Source of the DNA: a virus
Virus record (IMG/VR): IMGVR_UViG_3300020429_000015
Span: 1 to 21,857 of that record
Length of the DNA stretch: 21,857 nucleotides
Reading direction: 5' to 3' (one strand)
Made by a program: the position numbers and the translations under genes. The notes under the pieces were generated by a model that saw only the letters and a list, made by a program, of their open reading frames with translations, was not told the DNA's origin and searched no databases. This document shows, piece after piece, positions 12,632 through 18,931 of the stretch. Every line of letters starts with the position of its first letter. Within the stretch, counting starts at the first letter, position 1.

Positions 12632-12848
12632 ATACAAAGGTTATCAAATCACAAAAGCTTACATTCGTTCCACACCTTATTTTTGGATTGATAAAAATTT
12701 TGAACCATTAGATGTTAGTGGTATTGATATTTACAAAGAATGTAAAGAAGATAAACGACCAATGCAAAGAACTAAATATAGGTTAAGAGTAGGAGATTTT
12801 GATACTTTGGAAGAAGCAAAAAAAGCTATTGATAAAGGTTTTGAATAA
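12618..12848 (+). CDS. Hypothetical protein, 76 aa
   Basis: Begins M-E-H-F-E-Y-K-G-Y-Q-I-T-K-A and ends D-F-D-T-L-E-E-A-K-K-A-I-D-K. This resembles the small beta-beta-alpha phage proteins with 'Y-K-G-Y-x-I' at the start and 'T-L-x-E-A-K-x-x-I-D' at the end. No function is known. It is the last recognisable gene of the plus-strand operon; a 9-codon ORF (12848-12877) follows and is probably not meaningful. Confidence 0.62.
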   Translation: MEHFEYKGYQITKAYIRSTPYFWIDKNFEPLDVSGIDIYKECKEDKRPMQRTKYRLRVGDFDTLEEAKKAIDKGFE

Positions 12849-12880
12849 TGGAACAAATATTTAGCAAAGCTTCCTAAAGA

Positions 12881-13795
12881 TTAAACCGCTACTAACTGAT
12901 CTTGTCGCACCATCTCTTGAAACTCTGCTACCTTTTCTTTAAATAATGCACCACAACCTATCAACTCCATAGCTGTTACCCAACGGAGTTGTAATCCATT
13001 TTTTCTTATTATACATACTAATCCTCTTTTTGCTCTCACTCCAGTTTTTTCATATAACCCTTCGTTATACGCTCCGATCTGCAATAAATGATCCTGTAAA
13101 TATTTTTCTGGTTTATCTATATCTTTTCCATAAGTTTTAAAATCTACTATCGTCAGTTCTGAATGGCCGTCAGGGTTTTCTGTATCTATTAAAGCGTCAC
13201 ATTGTCCTGCATATCCTGATGAATGGTTAATATTAAATTCACTAAGATGAATGGCTTTTATATCCTCTAAAAAGGGTTGTATATTTCTGGTGTACTCACT
13301 ACATGCCCATTGTTCCTCGACTTTATTTTTTCCATGAATGGCGTTTTGTAATGCCCATGTTGTAATTGCTTGACTAGGCCGTGCCAAACCATCTTCGTAA
13401 GTTTTCCAACCATTCCTTTTGTTCGCTGAATTTATTGCCAGTATAGACGCTCTTTTTAATATTTTCTCGCAATATGAATGAACCGCAGTTCCAATACTAC
13501 ATGCTAAATCTCTTTGCTCTATAGATCCTGGGCGTTTTGCCCATTTCATTAAAGCCTTCTTTTGTTCTAATGGTGCAGTATGTCTAAGTATTGATGTTAC
13601 TGAATGGTATTCTTTCTCTTCTTCATCTCGATAAACCCTATGCGTTCCAGAATCATCTCTTGTTAAAGATGAATGGCGTAAACCAGCTAATAAATTTTGC
13701 CTATCAGTATCTTTAGATAAGGCCAAAACCATTTGTTTGTAAGGATTTTGTTTAACTTTAACTGGCTTACGCTTTGTTTGCAAGAGAATACTCAC
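12881..13795 (-). CDS. PD-(D/E)XK nuclease, RecB/Cas4-like exonuclease
   Basis: The 304-residue product should be a DNA exonuclease used in phage recombination or replication. Catalytic pattern in order: H106 in G-T-A-V-H-S-Y, D200 in G-Q-C-D-A-L-I-D, D218-x-K220 in I-V-D-F-K-T, and Q239-x-x-x-Y243 in L-L-Q-I-G-A-Y, the arrangement of RecB-family nucleases. I see no Cas4-type four-cysteine iron-sulphur set. The start is a GTG at 13795 in a four-base overlap with the preceding gene. Six copies of the heptamer TGAATGG (plus-strand reading) fall within the gene. It lies with the ssDNA-binding and primase genes in the replication block. Confidence 0.82.
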   Translation of the reverse strand: MSILLQTKRKPVKVKQNPYKQMVLALSKDTDRQNLLAGLRHSSLTRDDSGTHRVYRDEEEKEYHSVTSILRHTAPLEQKKALMKWAKRPGSIEQRDLACSIGTAVHSYCEKILKRASILAINSANKRNGWKTYEDGLARPSQAITTWALQNAIHGKNKVEEQWACSEYTRNIQPFLEDIKAIHLSEFNINHSSGYAGQCDALIDTENPDGHSELTIVDFKTYGKDIDKPEKYLQDHLLQIGAYNEGLYEKTGVRAKRGLVCIIRKNGLQLRWVTAMELIGCGALFKEKVAEFQEMVRQDQLVAV

Positions 13796-14094
13796 TCTTC
13801 GTAAAAGAAATCTGGGTATAGTTTAATCGAAGATACAACTACTTCCCATAACCAAGTTTTAGGATAGACGTTTACTAAAGTTTTTTTATAGACATTTTCA
13901 TCTACAAAATAACTAACTCTTTCTTTATCTTTTAAAGGCTTTTGTTTATAAATGTGTCTAAAAAGATTTGAGATGAATTTACCAAATTTATTTAATTTAT
14001 TTTCTGGTAAAGGAGTAAATAATCTCTCCAAAACTTCTCTAACTGAATAATATTGTTCAGCTTCACCCTTGTAAGGGTTAAATGTAATCTCCAT
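13792..14094 (-). CDS. Hypothetical protein, 100 aa
   Basis: I prefer ATG 14094 (M-E-I-T-F-N-P-Y-K-G-E) over the upstream ATG at 14121, because the first nine codons from 14121 look like leader sequence. The product has Y-S-V-R-E-V-L-E-R-L-F-T-P-L-P (about 16-30), a basic middle and an aromatic-rich end. It is coupled to the nuclease gene by a GTGA overlap, so it may assist it. No family recognised. Confidence 0.6.
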   Translation of the reverse strand: MEITFNPYKGEAEQYYSVREVLERLFTPLPENKLNKFGKFISNLFRHIYKQKPLKDKERVSYFVDENVYKKTLVNVYPKTWLWEVVVSSIKLYPDFFYEE

Positions 14095-14121
14095 AAAAGA
14101 AAGTTTAAATAAAAAACACAA

Positions 14122-14207
14122 TCTGGTCGGACTGCAATCTTATTTTACTGCATAAAAAAAGACCAAGCAACGACTACTTGATCTTTTTTGTAAGGTGTCC
14201 GACCAGA
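14122..14207. repeat. 11-bp perfect inverted repeat flanking a terminator hairpin
   Basis: TCTGGTCGGAC (14122-14132) and GTCCGACCAGA (14197-14207) are exact complements, 64 bases apart. They enclose the terminator at 14154-14189. The G+C-rich arms stand out in an AT-rich region. They may be an operator pair, an antiterminator element or a site for a recombination or replication protein. Confidence 0.6.
14154..14189 (-). terminator. Intrinsic terminator downstream of the ribbon-helix-helix gene
   Basis: On the minus strand GATCAAG (14183-14177) pairs with CTTGGTC (14167-14161, one G-U) around a 9-base loop, followed by seven T. On the plus strand the same site has a C-A mismatch, so the minus orientation is favoured. 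Confidence 0.75.
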
Positions 14208-14445
14208 GACTTCCTTTGTTTTTATTATGACGAAAAACAAATTATATGTAAATACCTCATAAGGGCTACTTATACGAACCTTGTACTTACATTTAATAAA
14301 CTTTGACTATTCTGATAGAAACTACTGTTTTGACGCTATTTAAGTTGTAATAAGAGGTATTACATTAAATATATTTAAGGGGTTAAATTAAGTGTTAAAT
14401 ATGTTAAACAATGTCTGACAAATAATTTACATTTAGTAATATATA
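14208..14445. promoter_or_regulatory. Non-coding segment with operator-like repeats
   Basis: No gene is visible in these 240 bases. A palindrome TGTAATA-AGAGG-TATTACA lies at 14346-14364, and a third TATTACA occurs at 14701-14707 on the other side of the regulator gene. Three direct GTTAAA(T/C) units follow at 14382, 14394 and 14403. The palindrome is a candidate binding site for the ribbon-helix-helix protein; that is inference. Confidence 0.4.
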
Positions 14446-14673
14446 TCACCCTTTTATTAAACGAATTTCTGGTGCTTCTTCCATCTTTTTAGCTTCTTCT
14501 AATGTCTTATCAATTACAGGTGCAAACATGTCATCTATAGCCCTTCTTATTATTGAAGAAATAGAAACCCCAGGTCGAGTATATTTTTTTAATAAAGCAT
14601 ACTGGGATTTTGTTATTTGAATGGAAATTCTATGTAATGAATGGTCTTCTGATAAAAGTTCAGGTAAAGGCAT
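14446..14673 (-). CDS. Ribbon-helix-helix type regulator
   Basis: The 75-residue product has the R-I-S-I-Q-I-T strand (about 15-21), a first helix K-S-Q-Y-A-L-L-K-K-Y and a second helix I-S-S-I-I-R-R-A-I-D-D-M-F (about 38-50), matching a CopG/Arc-like ribbon-helix-helix fold, plus an acidic helical tail. Such proteins dimerise and bind short palindromes through the strand. It is flanked by its own terminator and by TGTAATA repeats, consistent with a small self-contained regulator gene. The Shine-Dalgarno sequence is not obvious. Confidence 0.65.
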   Translation of the reverse strand: MPLPELLSEDHSLHRISIQITKSQYALLKKYTRPGVSISSIIRRAIDDMFAPVIDKTLEEAKKMEEAPEIRLIKG

Positions 14674-14741
14674 TAGCTTGAATGTAAGTTATAACATCAT
14701 TATTACACAATGTATACACTTTTACAACAATATCTTCACAT

Positions 14742-14774
14742 AAAAAAAACTGCCAGAGTGGAGTCTGACAGTTT
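14742..14774 (-). terminator. Intrinsic terminator after the ssDNA-binding-like gene
   Basis: On the minus strand an 11-bp stem (14774-14764 with 14757-14747, one G-U) with a 6-base loop is followed by a long T run. Confidence 0.85.
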
Positions 14775-14799
14775 ATGGCTAGAAACTTAATCTTCCTTA

Positions 14800-15402
14800 T
14801 TATCCCCCAAAAGGGTCTTCATAGGTAAGTAATTTCTTCAAATCAAAACCTTTTGATTTAACTTTTTCCCAAGCTGCCTCAACAGCATCTTGATCCTCTT
14901 CGTCTTGTGGTTCTATTTGAACATCATAATTCCAACGACCTCCTTCTCTATCTAATGAAAGAGAAAGATCCCATGCCATTAGGTTTTTGTACTTCCTGTT
15001 CAAAGATAATTTTCTTATTTTGCTTAAGATTTGATACTGATCGGCTTCTAAAATACGAACCATGCTGTTCTTATAGTCGTAAATAGGCCAAACATAAGTT
15101 TCTTTAGCTTCTGCTGGTTCTGTACTTTGAAACTTTGTTCCTCTTGTGTACGAACCTCCCATTTCTGCAAGGATTTCTTCTTCACTTGGTTTGTCAACAA
15201 ACCTAAATGATTTACCTTTCTCTCCATGAACAGATTCACCATAAATCTTCCAAAAAATTAGGGGATCTTCTTCCAGTAATGCGAAAGAAACTGGCTCTTT
15301 TGGATCGACTTTTGATGGGTTTAAGTATGAAGAAACAAGTGGACGATCCCCCTGCTCTTCTGCTTTTTTGACTTTTTCTTCAAAAGTGGCTGAAAATTTC
15401 AT
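14800..15402 (-). CDS. Probable single-stranded DNA-binding protein
   Basis: The 200-residue product resembles phage OB-fold ssDNA-binding proteins: a central Y-V-W-P-I-Y-D-Y-K-N-S-M-V-R-I-L-E-A (about 103-120) followed by Q-Y-Q-I-L-S-K-I and W-D-L-S-L-S-L-D-R-E-G (about 144-154), which is the pattern 'hydrophobic strand, turn, helix, then strand' in gp32/gp2.5-like proteins. The tail is acidic and ends E-D-P-F-G-G, like the protein-recruiting tips of SSB proteins. It sits divergently beside the primase-helicase gene and has its own terminator. No enzyme motif is seen. The assignment rests on pattern and position, without a search. Confidence 0.6.
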   Translation of the reverse strand: MKFSATFEEKVKKAEEQGDRPLVSSYLNPSKVDPKEPVSFALLEEDPLIFWKIYGESVHGEKGKSFRFVDKPSEEEILAEMGGSYTRGTKFQSTEPAEAKETYVWPIYDYKNSMVRILEADQYQILSKIRKLSLNRKYKNLMAWDLSLSLDREGGRWNYDVQIEPQDEEDQDAVEAAWEKVKSKGFDLKKLLTYEDPFGG

Positions 15403-15460
15403 AAACTTGAAATTGTTAAATAGCGTTTGTAATCAATGGGCAAAATATATTTGCACAATC

Positions 15461-15572
15461 TCATTCTAATAGCTTGACCCTGATTTGTAAATGGCTTAAA
15501 CTAAGAAAACCTCCGAAATCTGTTCAGATACAAAACAGAAGTTCAGAGGTTTCACTTATCCTATTAGAATGA
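15461..15572. repeat. Nested inverted repeats between ssDNA-binding and primase genes
   Basis: Outer arms TCATTCTAATAG (15461-15472) and CTATTAGAATGA (15561-15572) are perfect 12-bp complements. Inside them lies an imperfect hairpin, 15507-15524 with 15534-15552 (7+3+6 bp, 9-base loop). Read on the minus strand the hairpin is followed by TTTTC, so it could also stop or attenuate transcription. The divergent position between replication genes makes this a candidate origin or a shared control region. Confidence 0.55.
15551..15561 (+). promoter_or_regulatory. Leader motif TTCACTTATCC, copy 4
   Basis: Fourteen bases before the ATG of the primase-helicase gene, directly after the 3' arm of a hairpin, and overlapping the outer inverted-repeat arm by one base. 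Confidence 0.5.
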
Positions 15573-15575
15573 TAC

Positions 15576-17708
15576 ATGACTATTATTAATTTCGTCAAGA
15601 CTCTTCCTGAAAATTTAGTTTACGCTCCGATATATAAAAAAGATTCTTTCATGAAATCAGGCCGAAAGGCTACTGGCAAGAACCCTTTAGAAGAATCATG
15701 GGAAAGAGATTTTGATAGACATGATGTTGAATTAGCAATAGAAAAGAATCCTGACCTTCAGGCTATTGGTATATATACAGGAATAAGAGGTAAAGGCATT
15801 GTAATTCTTGATATTGATAAAGACCATTCGATACTAAGAAAGAAATGGGCTAAGACGCTTGTAGGTGCTCCTAAGATCACTTCTACTAAGAAAGATGCAG
15901 CAAAGTATATATTTACCGTTCCAGAGGCTTTATGGGGCGAAGTGAAGGGGCATGGGCTTCGTAAGGAAGAAGGTGGTAATTATGAAATTCTTTGGGGAAG
16001 AAGGCAAGGTGTTATATATGGTGCTTACCCTGGTGGACATAGTTCTGAAGAAGGTGTTTATACCTTAACTGGAAGTCTTTCTAATATTCCTGTTGCTCCT
16101 GCTTGGTTAATAGCAGAGATGAAAGCTCCTCCAAAACCTGTTCAGAACAAAAAAGATTTAGATTTCAGTGATAGGACAGAGGACGAAATAGCTCAGATAA
16201 TACATGAATGTCTTTCTGTTATATCTCATCAAGGGCTTGGCAGTAGAGAACATTGGATAAGAGTTGGAATGGCTATTCATTCTGCATTGCCTAACGATCT
16301 TGGGTTGTCTTTATGGTCATTCTGGTCATCTCATGATCCTGACTTTGCTGCTGAATGGGAAGATGCTGGTGATTACGATACTCCCTGTACTGCTTCTTGG
16401 TATTCATTTAAAGGCGGTGGTATTGGTTTAGGTACTTTGATCTGGCTCGCAGACAGAGAAGATCCTGAGAGGCATAGGTTCTCTGCTGAGAATAAAAAGA
16501 TTGTCAAACAGGCAGAAGAAAAACAGGTTCAGGAAATCAGGGCTTCTACTCTTGATTTTGATGAAGTCATAAAACGTGCCAAAAAAATACTCGATCTTGA
16601 TAACCCTGCTGAGATGAATTACAAATTAAATACTTTGGCTTTGAAGTCTGGTTATAGAGATCAATCTTCTTTAGAAAAACTTATTGTCGATCAGATTCAA
16701 TATGAAAGTCAAAAAGGTATTCTGGATTTAGCAGATCTTTATGCTTTAGATATTCAAAGAGAGTACTTGATTCCTGATATTCTTCCTACTCCTTCAGTTG
16801 TTTTGATCTACGGTGCAGGTGGTGATGGTAAATCCATGAGTGCTTGGACTATGGCAAGACACATCGCTACTGGTTCTCCTTTCTTAGTTAGAGGTAGTGA
16901 AGTACCTGTAGAACAGGGAACAGTTCTTTTGCTTAATGGAGATCAACCTCTTACTCAACTCAAAGAACAATTAGAAGAAGTCAATATTCCTTTAGACAGT
17001 AAGGTTAAAATCCAAACTGATTGGCAACTTCAGAGATACGCTCAGTTCATTAAGTTAATGGATCAATACGAACCAAAATTAGTTGTTATCGACTCACTTA
17101 TTGGTTGTAGTGGTGGTAGGGCTTTTGACGAAAACAAATCAGATTTTGCTCAACCTCTTTACTGGCTTACAAGAAATAATGGTGTTCTTTTTCCTAAAAC
17201 AACTATTTTGATTATTCATCACGCTAATAAAAATGGTGGTTTTAGAGGTACTTCTGCTATCAGAGATGCTGTTGATGAAACTTGGAAACTATCTAAGCCT
17301 ACTCAGGAACAGGCTAATAAGGTTGGACGTTCCAGTAGATTTATTACTATCGAAAAATCTAGGTCTGGAAGAATGGGGACTCAAATGATTATGAAGATGA
17401 AAGAGGATCTTACTTTTTCTATTGAAGACTTTACCCCTGAAGTTTCTAACGATCCTTCTTCTCCTACTACCGTTCAAGATAGAGTTCTTCAAAAGTTACG
17501 TTTAATTCACCCAGAAACTTATACCATCAATCAAATGATTCACGATCCAATGGTTGATGGTAAAGATGCTGCTATAAGAAAATCGTTCCAGAGATTATTA
17601 AAGAGAGGATTAATAGAAGTAGTAGAAGATGGAGAGTCTAATAAATCTTATAAAGCTATCCTCGCGCGGGGAGAGGGTGCATATCTTGTCCCATTGGAAG
17701 AATCGTAG
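15576..17708 (+). CDS. Primase-polymerase / RepA-like helicase fusion
   Basis: The 710-residue protein should prime and unwind DNA at the phage origin. Domains in order: an archaeo-eukaryotic-type primase-polymerase (about 1-180) with the metal-binding pair D79-x-D81 in V-I-L-D-I-D and a G-x-Y-P-G-G-H-S-S segment near 149-157; a PriCT-like helical domain (about 205-295) with H-W-I-R-V-G-M-A and W-S-F-W-S; a RecA/RepA-type ATPase with Walker A G-A-G-G-D-G-K-S (413-420), Walker B L-V-V-I-D-S (502-507) and H548-H549 before A-N-K; and a C-terminal winged helix (about 630-695). All motifs are intact. It is preceded by the leader motif and followed by the TGGGACAA array, the first copy of which lies inside its last codons. 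Confidence 0.9.
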   Translation: MTIINFVKTLPENLVYAPIYKKDSFMKSGRKATGKNPLEESWERDFDRHDVELAIEKNPDLQAIGIYTGIRGKGIVILDIDKDHSILRKKWAKTLVGAPKITSTKKDAAKYIFTVPEALWGEVKGHGLRKEEGGNYEILWGRRQGVIYGAYPGGHSSEEGVYTLTGSLSNIPVAPAWLIAEMKAPPKPVQNKKDLDFSDRTEDEIAQIIHECLSVISHQGLGSREHWIRVGMAIHSALPNDLGLSLWSFWSSHDPDFAAEWEDAGDYDTPCTASWYSFKGGGIGLGTLIWLADREDPERHRFSAENKKIVKQAEEKQVQEIRASTLDFDEVIKRAKKILDLDNPAEMNYKLNTLALKSGYRDQSSLEKLIVDQIQYESQKGILDLADLYALDIQREYLIPDILPTPSVVLIYGAGGDGKSMSAWTMARHIATGSPFLVRGSEVPVEQGTVLLLNGDQPLTQLKEQLEEVNIPLDSKVKIQTDWQLQRYAQFIKLMDQYEPKLVVIDSLIGCSGGRAFDENKSDFAQPLYWLTRNNGVLFPKTTILIIHHANKNGGFRGTSAIRDAVDETWKLSKPTQEQANKVGRSSRFITIEKSRSGRMGTQMIMKMKEDLTFSIEDFTPEVSNDPSSPTTVQDRVLQKLRLIHPETYTINQMIHDPMVDGKDAAIRKSFQRLLKRGLIEVVEDGESNKSYKAILARGEGAYLVPLEES

Positions 17709-17866
17709 TTGTGGAGCGTGATTTCAGTGGGACAACACTATGGGACAACTAAGATTGTCCCACGACTGTCCCACACTTTTAGGACTATGGGACAATTATG
17801 CTTGTCCCACTACCTTGTCCCATACCAAATCAATGTTGTGGAACGGGATTACAAGAAATGGGACAA
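17686..17866. repeat. Iteron-like array of nine TGGGACAA octamers
   Basis: TGGGACAA starts at 17728, 17741, 17788 and 17859; its complement TTGTCCCA at 17686, 17755, 17802 and 17815, with one variant CTGTCCCA at 17766. Two pairs form identical palindromes TGGGACAA-N6-TTGTCCCA (17741-17762 and 17788-17809). A 16-base direct repeat with two mismatches, starting GTTGTGGA, lies at 17708-17723 and 17835-17850. Together with the adjacent primase-helicase this looks like a replication origin or a cluster of operators. An ORF across it is repeat-derived and not supported. Confidence 0.75.
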
Positions 17867-17923
17867 TTTAAGGCACTCTCCCCAGGGGAAATCTACTAAT
17901 TAACATCATTAAACTATCATTCT

Positions 17924-18028
17924 ATGAAGACTCAAGAGAAGATTAAAGCTGCACAGCAAAGGATAAAAGAATTAAAAATTTTAATAGAATTATGGACTAA
18001 TAAAAAAGTTAATACAAAGATATTATGA
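17924..18028 (+). CDS. Possible 34-aa helical protein
   Basis: Product M-K-T-Q-E-K-I-K-A-A-Q-Q-R-I-K-E-L-K-I-L-I-E-L-W, amphipathic and basic. Tiny proteins with 'R-I-K-E-L-x-I-L-I-x-x-W' occur in phages. The rest of 17867-18055 contains only AT-rich sequence. No Shine-Dalgarno sequence is seen; support is moderate. Confidence 0.4.
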   Translation: MKTQEKIKAAQQRIKELKILIELWTNKKVNTKIL

Positions 18029-18055
18029 TAATATATTTTTAGAGATTAAGTATCA

Positions 18056-18343
18056 TTGGAACGTGGAAACAAATCAAGAGGTAATAAGAAGTATTACCAT
18101 GTATTAATAGATATAAATAGAGGTAAATTATTTGATAAGTACATTAGAGAAAGCTTAAAAACTAAGCCTACATCTTGGATTCGAGATATTATTTATAATT
18201 TTTTACAAGAAAACATAGACCAAGAAGTGTATAATGAAGCTTTGAAAAAAGATCAAGAAAATTGGAATCAAGTTATTCAGAATCGTCTACAAGGAAGAGC
18301 TTTATCAAAAATGCTAAAGACAATCAGGAAGAACCCAGAGTAG
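18056..18343 (+). CDS. Small basic protein, possibly ribbon-helix-helix
   Basis: The frame has no ATG upstream of the conserved-looking part; TTG 18056 follows an in-frame stop nine bases earlier and is the likely start. The product has Y-Y-H-V-L-I-D-I-N (about 13-21), K-L-F-D-K-Y-I-R-E-S-L-K-T (24-36) and S-W-I-R-D-I-I-Y-N-F-L (39-49), which fits a strand-helix-helix DNA-binding fold, then a long basic helix. A regulator is likely, and its location beside the TGGGACAA array is suggestive. The family is not certain. Confidence 0.5.
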   Translation: MERGNKSRGNKKYYHVLIDINRGKLFDKYIRESLKTKPTSWIRDIIYNFLQENIDQEVYNEALKKDQENWNQVIQNRLQGRALSKMLKTIRKNPE

Positions 18344-18426
18344 TTTTTGATGGGACGTATCATTATAAAATAATAGACGGAAAACGTCATTGGATTACAC
18401 AACCTCCTGCTACCTACGAAAGATGA
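18262..18426 (+). CDS. ORF without ATG, coupled to the next gene
   Basis: In the -1 frame relative to the preceding gene, codons are open from 18238 to the TGA at 18424-18426. The part after the preceding stop reads V-V-F-D-G-T-Y-H-Y-K-I-I-D-G-K-R-H-W-I-T and ends P-A-T-Y-E-R, which looks like real protein. Its stop overlaps the next ATG as ATGA, as for true gene pairs here. The only start candidate is TTG 18262 inside the previous gene; a -1 frameshift product is the alternative, although no canonical slippery heptamer was found. Confidence 0.35.
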   Translation: MESSYSESSTRKSFIKNAKDNQEEPRVVFDGTYHYKIIDGKRHWITQPPATYER

Positions 18427-18713
18427 AAAGAAAAGATACTCCTTCTTATAACAAGCTAGCTTGCCTTCAAGAAATCAGAAGAAAAGGACTACTTAAATTA
18501 TTACTTGATGTTGAACTTCGTGGTGTAGAACACAGGGTTCATATCACCAGTGATTCAAGAGCAGACCTTACAGTTAATGATGGGGATTGGATCAATGATC
18601 ATATAAGGACTGCTATTGTTAAGCATAACTATGAAATCAATAAGATCCCTAAACTACAGGTGAAAGATTTCACCATGAAAGAAATTAAAGAATACGAAGA
18701 CTCACTTGAATGA
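18423..18713 (+). CDS. Hypothetical protein, 96 aa
   Basis: ATG 18423 is chosen over an upstream TTG because of the ATGA overlap. The product begins M-K-R-K-D-T-P-S-Y-N-K and contains L-L-D-V-E-L-R-G-V-E-H-R-V-H-I-T (about 28-43) and N-D-G-D-W-I-N-D-H-I-R-T-A-I-V-K-H (about 51-67). It looks like a small alpha/beta protein. Its end overlaps the next start by ATGA. No family recognised. Confidence 0.6.
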   Translation: MKRKDTPSYNKLACLQEIRRKGLLKLLLDVELRGVEHRVHITSDSRADLTVNDGDWINDHIRTAIVKHNYEINKIPKLQVKDFTMKEIKEYEDSLE

Positions 18714-18931
18714 AAACACCGATAGGACAAAAGTTTCAACTTAATCAGGTTGTAAAAAGAAACGCTTCGACTGGTTATTCAGCCAGTAAATATGCACAGT
18801 TCACTGGCAAGATTACAGAAGCTTTAACAAGAAAAAATAAATTAGGAGTTCCTCAGTATTATTACAAAGTTTTCTGGGAAGATGGAAGATCATCTGAGCA
18901 TGCCCAACATAGCCTTAAGCCTTTTCCATAA
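18710..18931 (+). CDS. Small SH3-like protein, 73 aa
   Basis: The product starts M-K-T-P-I-G-Q-K-F-Q-L-N-Q-V-V-K-R and ends Y-Y-Y-K-V-F-W-E-D-G-R-S-S-E-H-A-Q-H-S-L-K-P. The pattern 'strand, x-V, strand, K-V-x-W-x-D-G-x-x-S-x-x-x-x-x-x-x-L' is that of small SH3-like barrel proteins found in phages. Function unknown. Its last 42 bases overlap a convergent gene on the minus strand. Confidence 0.6.
   Translation: MKTPIGQKFQLNQVVKRNASTGYSASKYAQFTGKITEALTRKNKLGVPQYYYKVFWEDGRSSEHAQHSLKPFP

Larger units (their letters stand above)
13160..14644 (+). repeat. Cluster of eight TGAATGG heptamers
   Basis: Copies start at 13160, 13220, 13248, 13335, 13601, 13670, 14618 and 14638, all in the same orientation; only one more was found elsewhere in the window (16352). 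In the nuclease gene they fall in two codon frames, so they do not simply reflect a repeated peptide. Role unknown. Confidence 0.55.

Noticed and set aside
13160-14644. CRISPR array suggested by regularly recurring short repeats
   Set aside because: Repeats are only seven bases, spacing is irregular and they lie in coding sequence; no CRISPR array or cas operon is present, although the nuclease is Cas4-like in fold family.
17709-17903. 64-codon ORF right after the primase-helicase gene
   Set aside because: It is read through the TGGGACAA repeats, has no ribosome-binding site and no domain-like sequence; the repeat array explains the openness of the frame.
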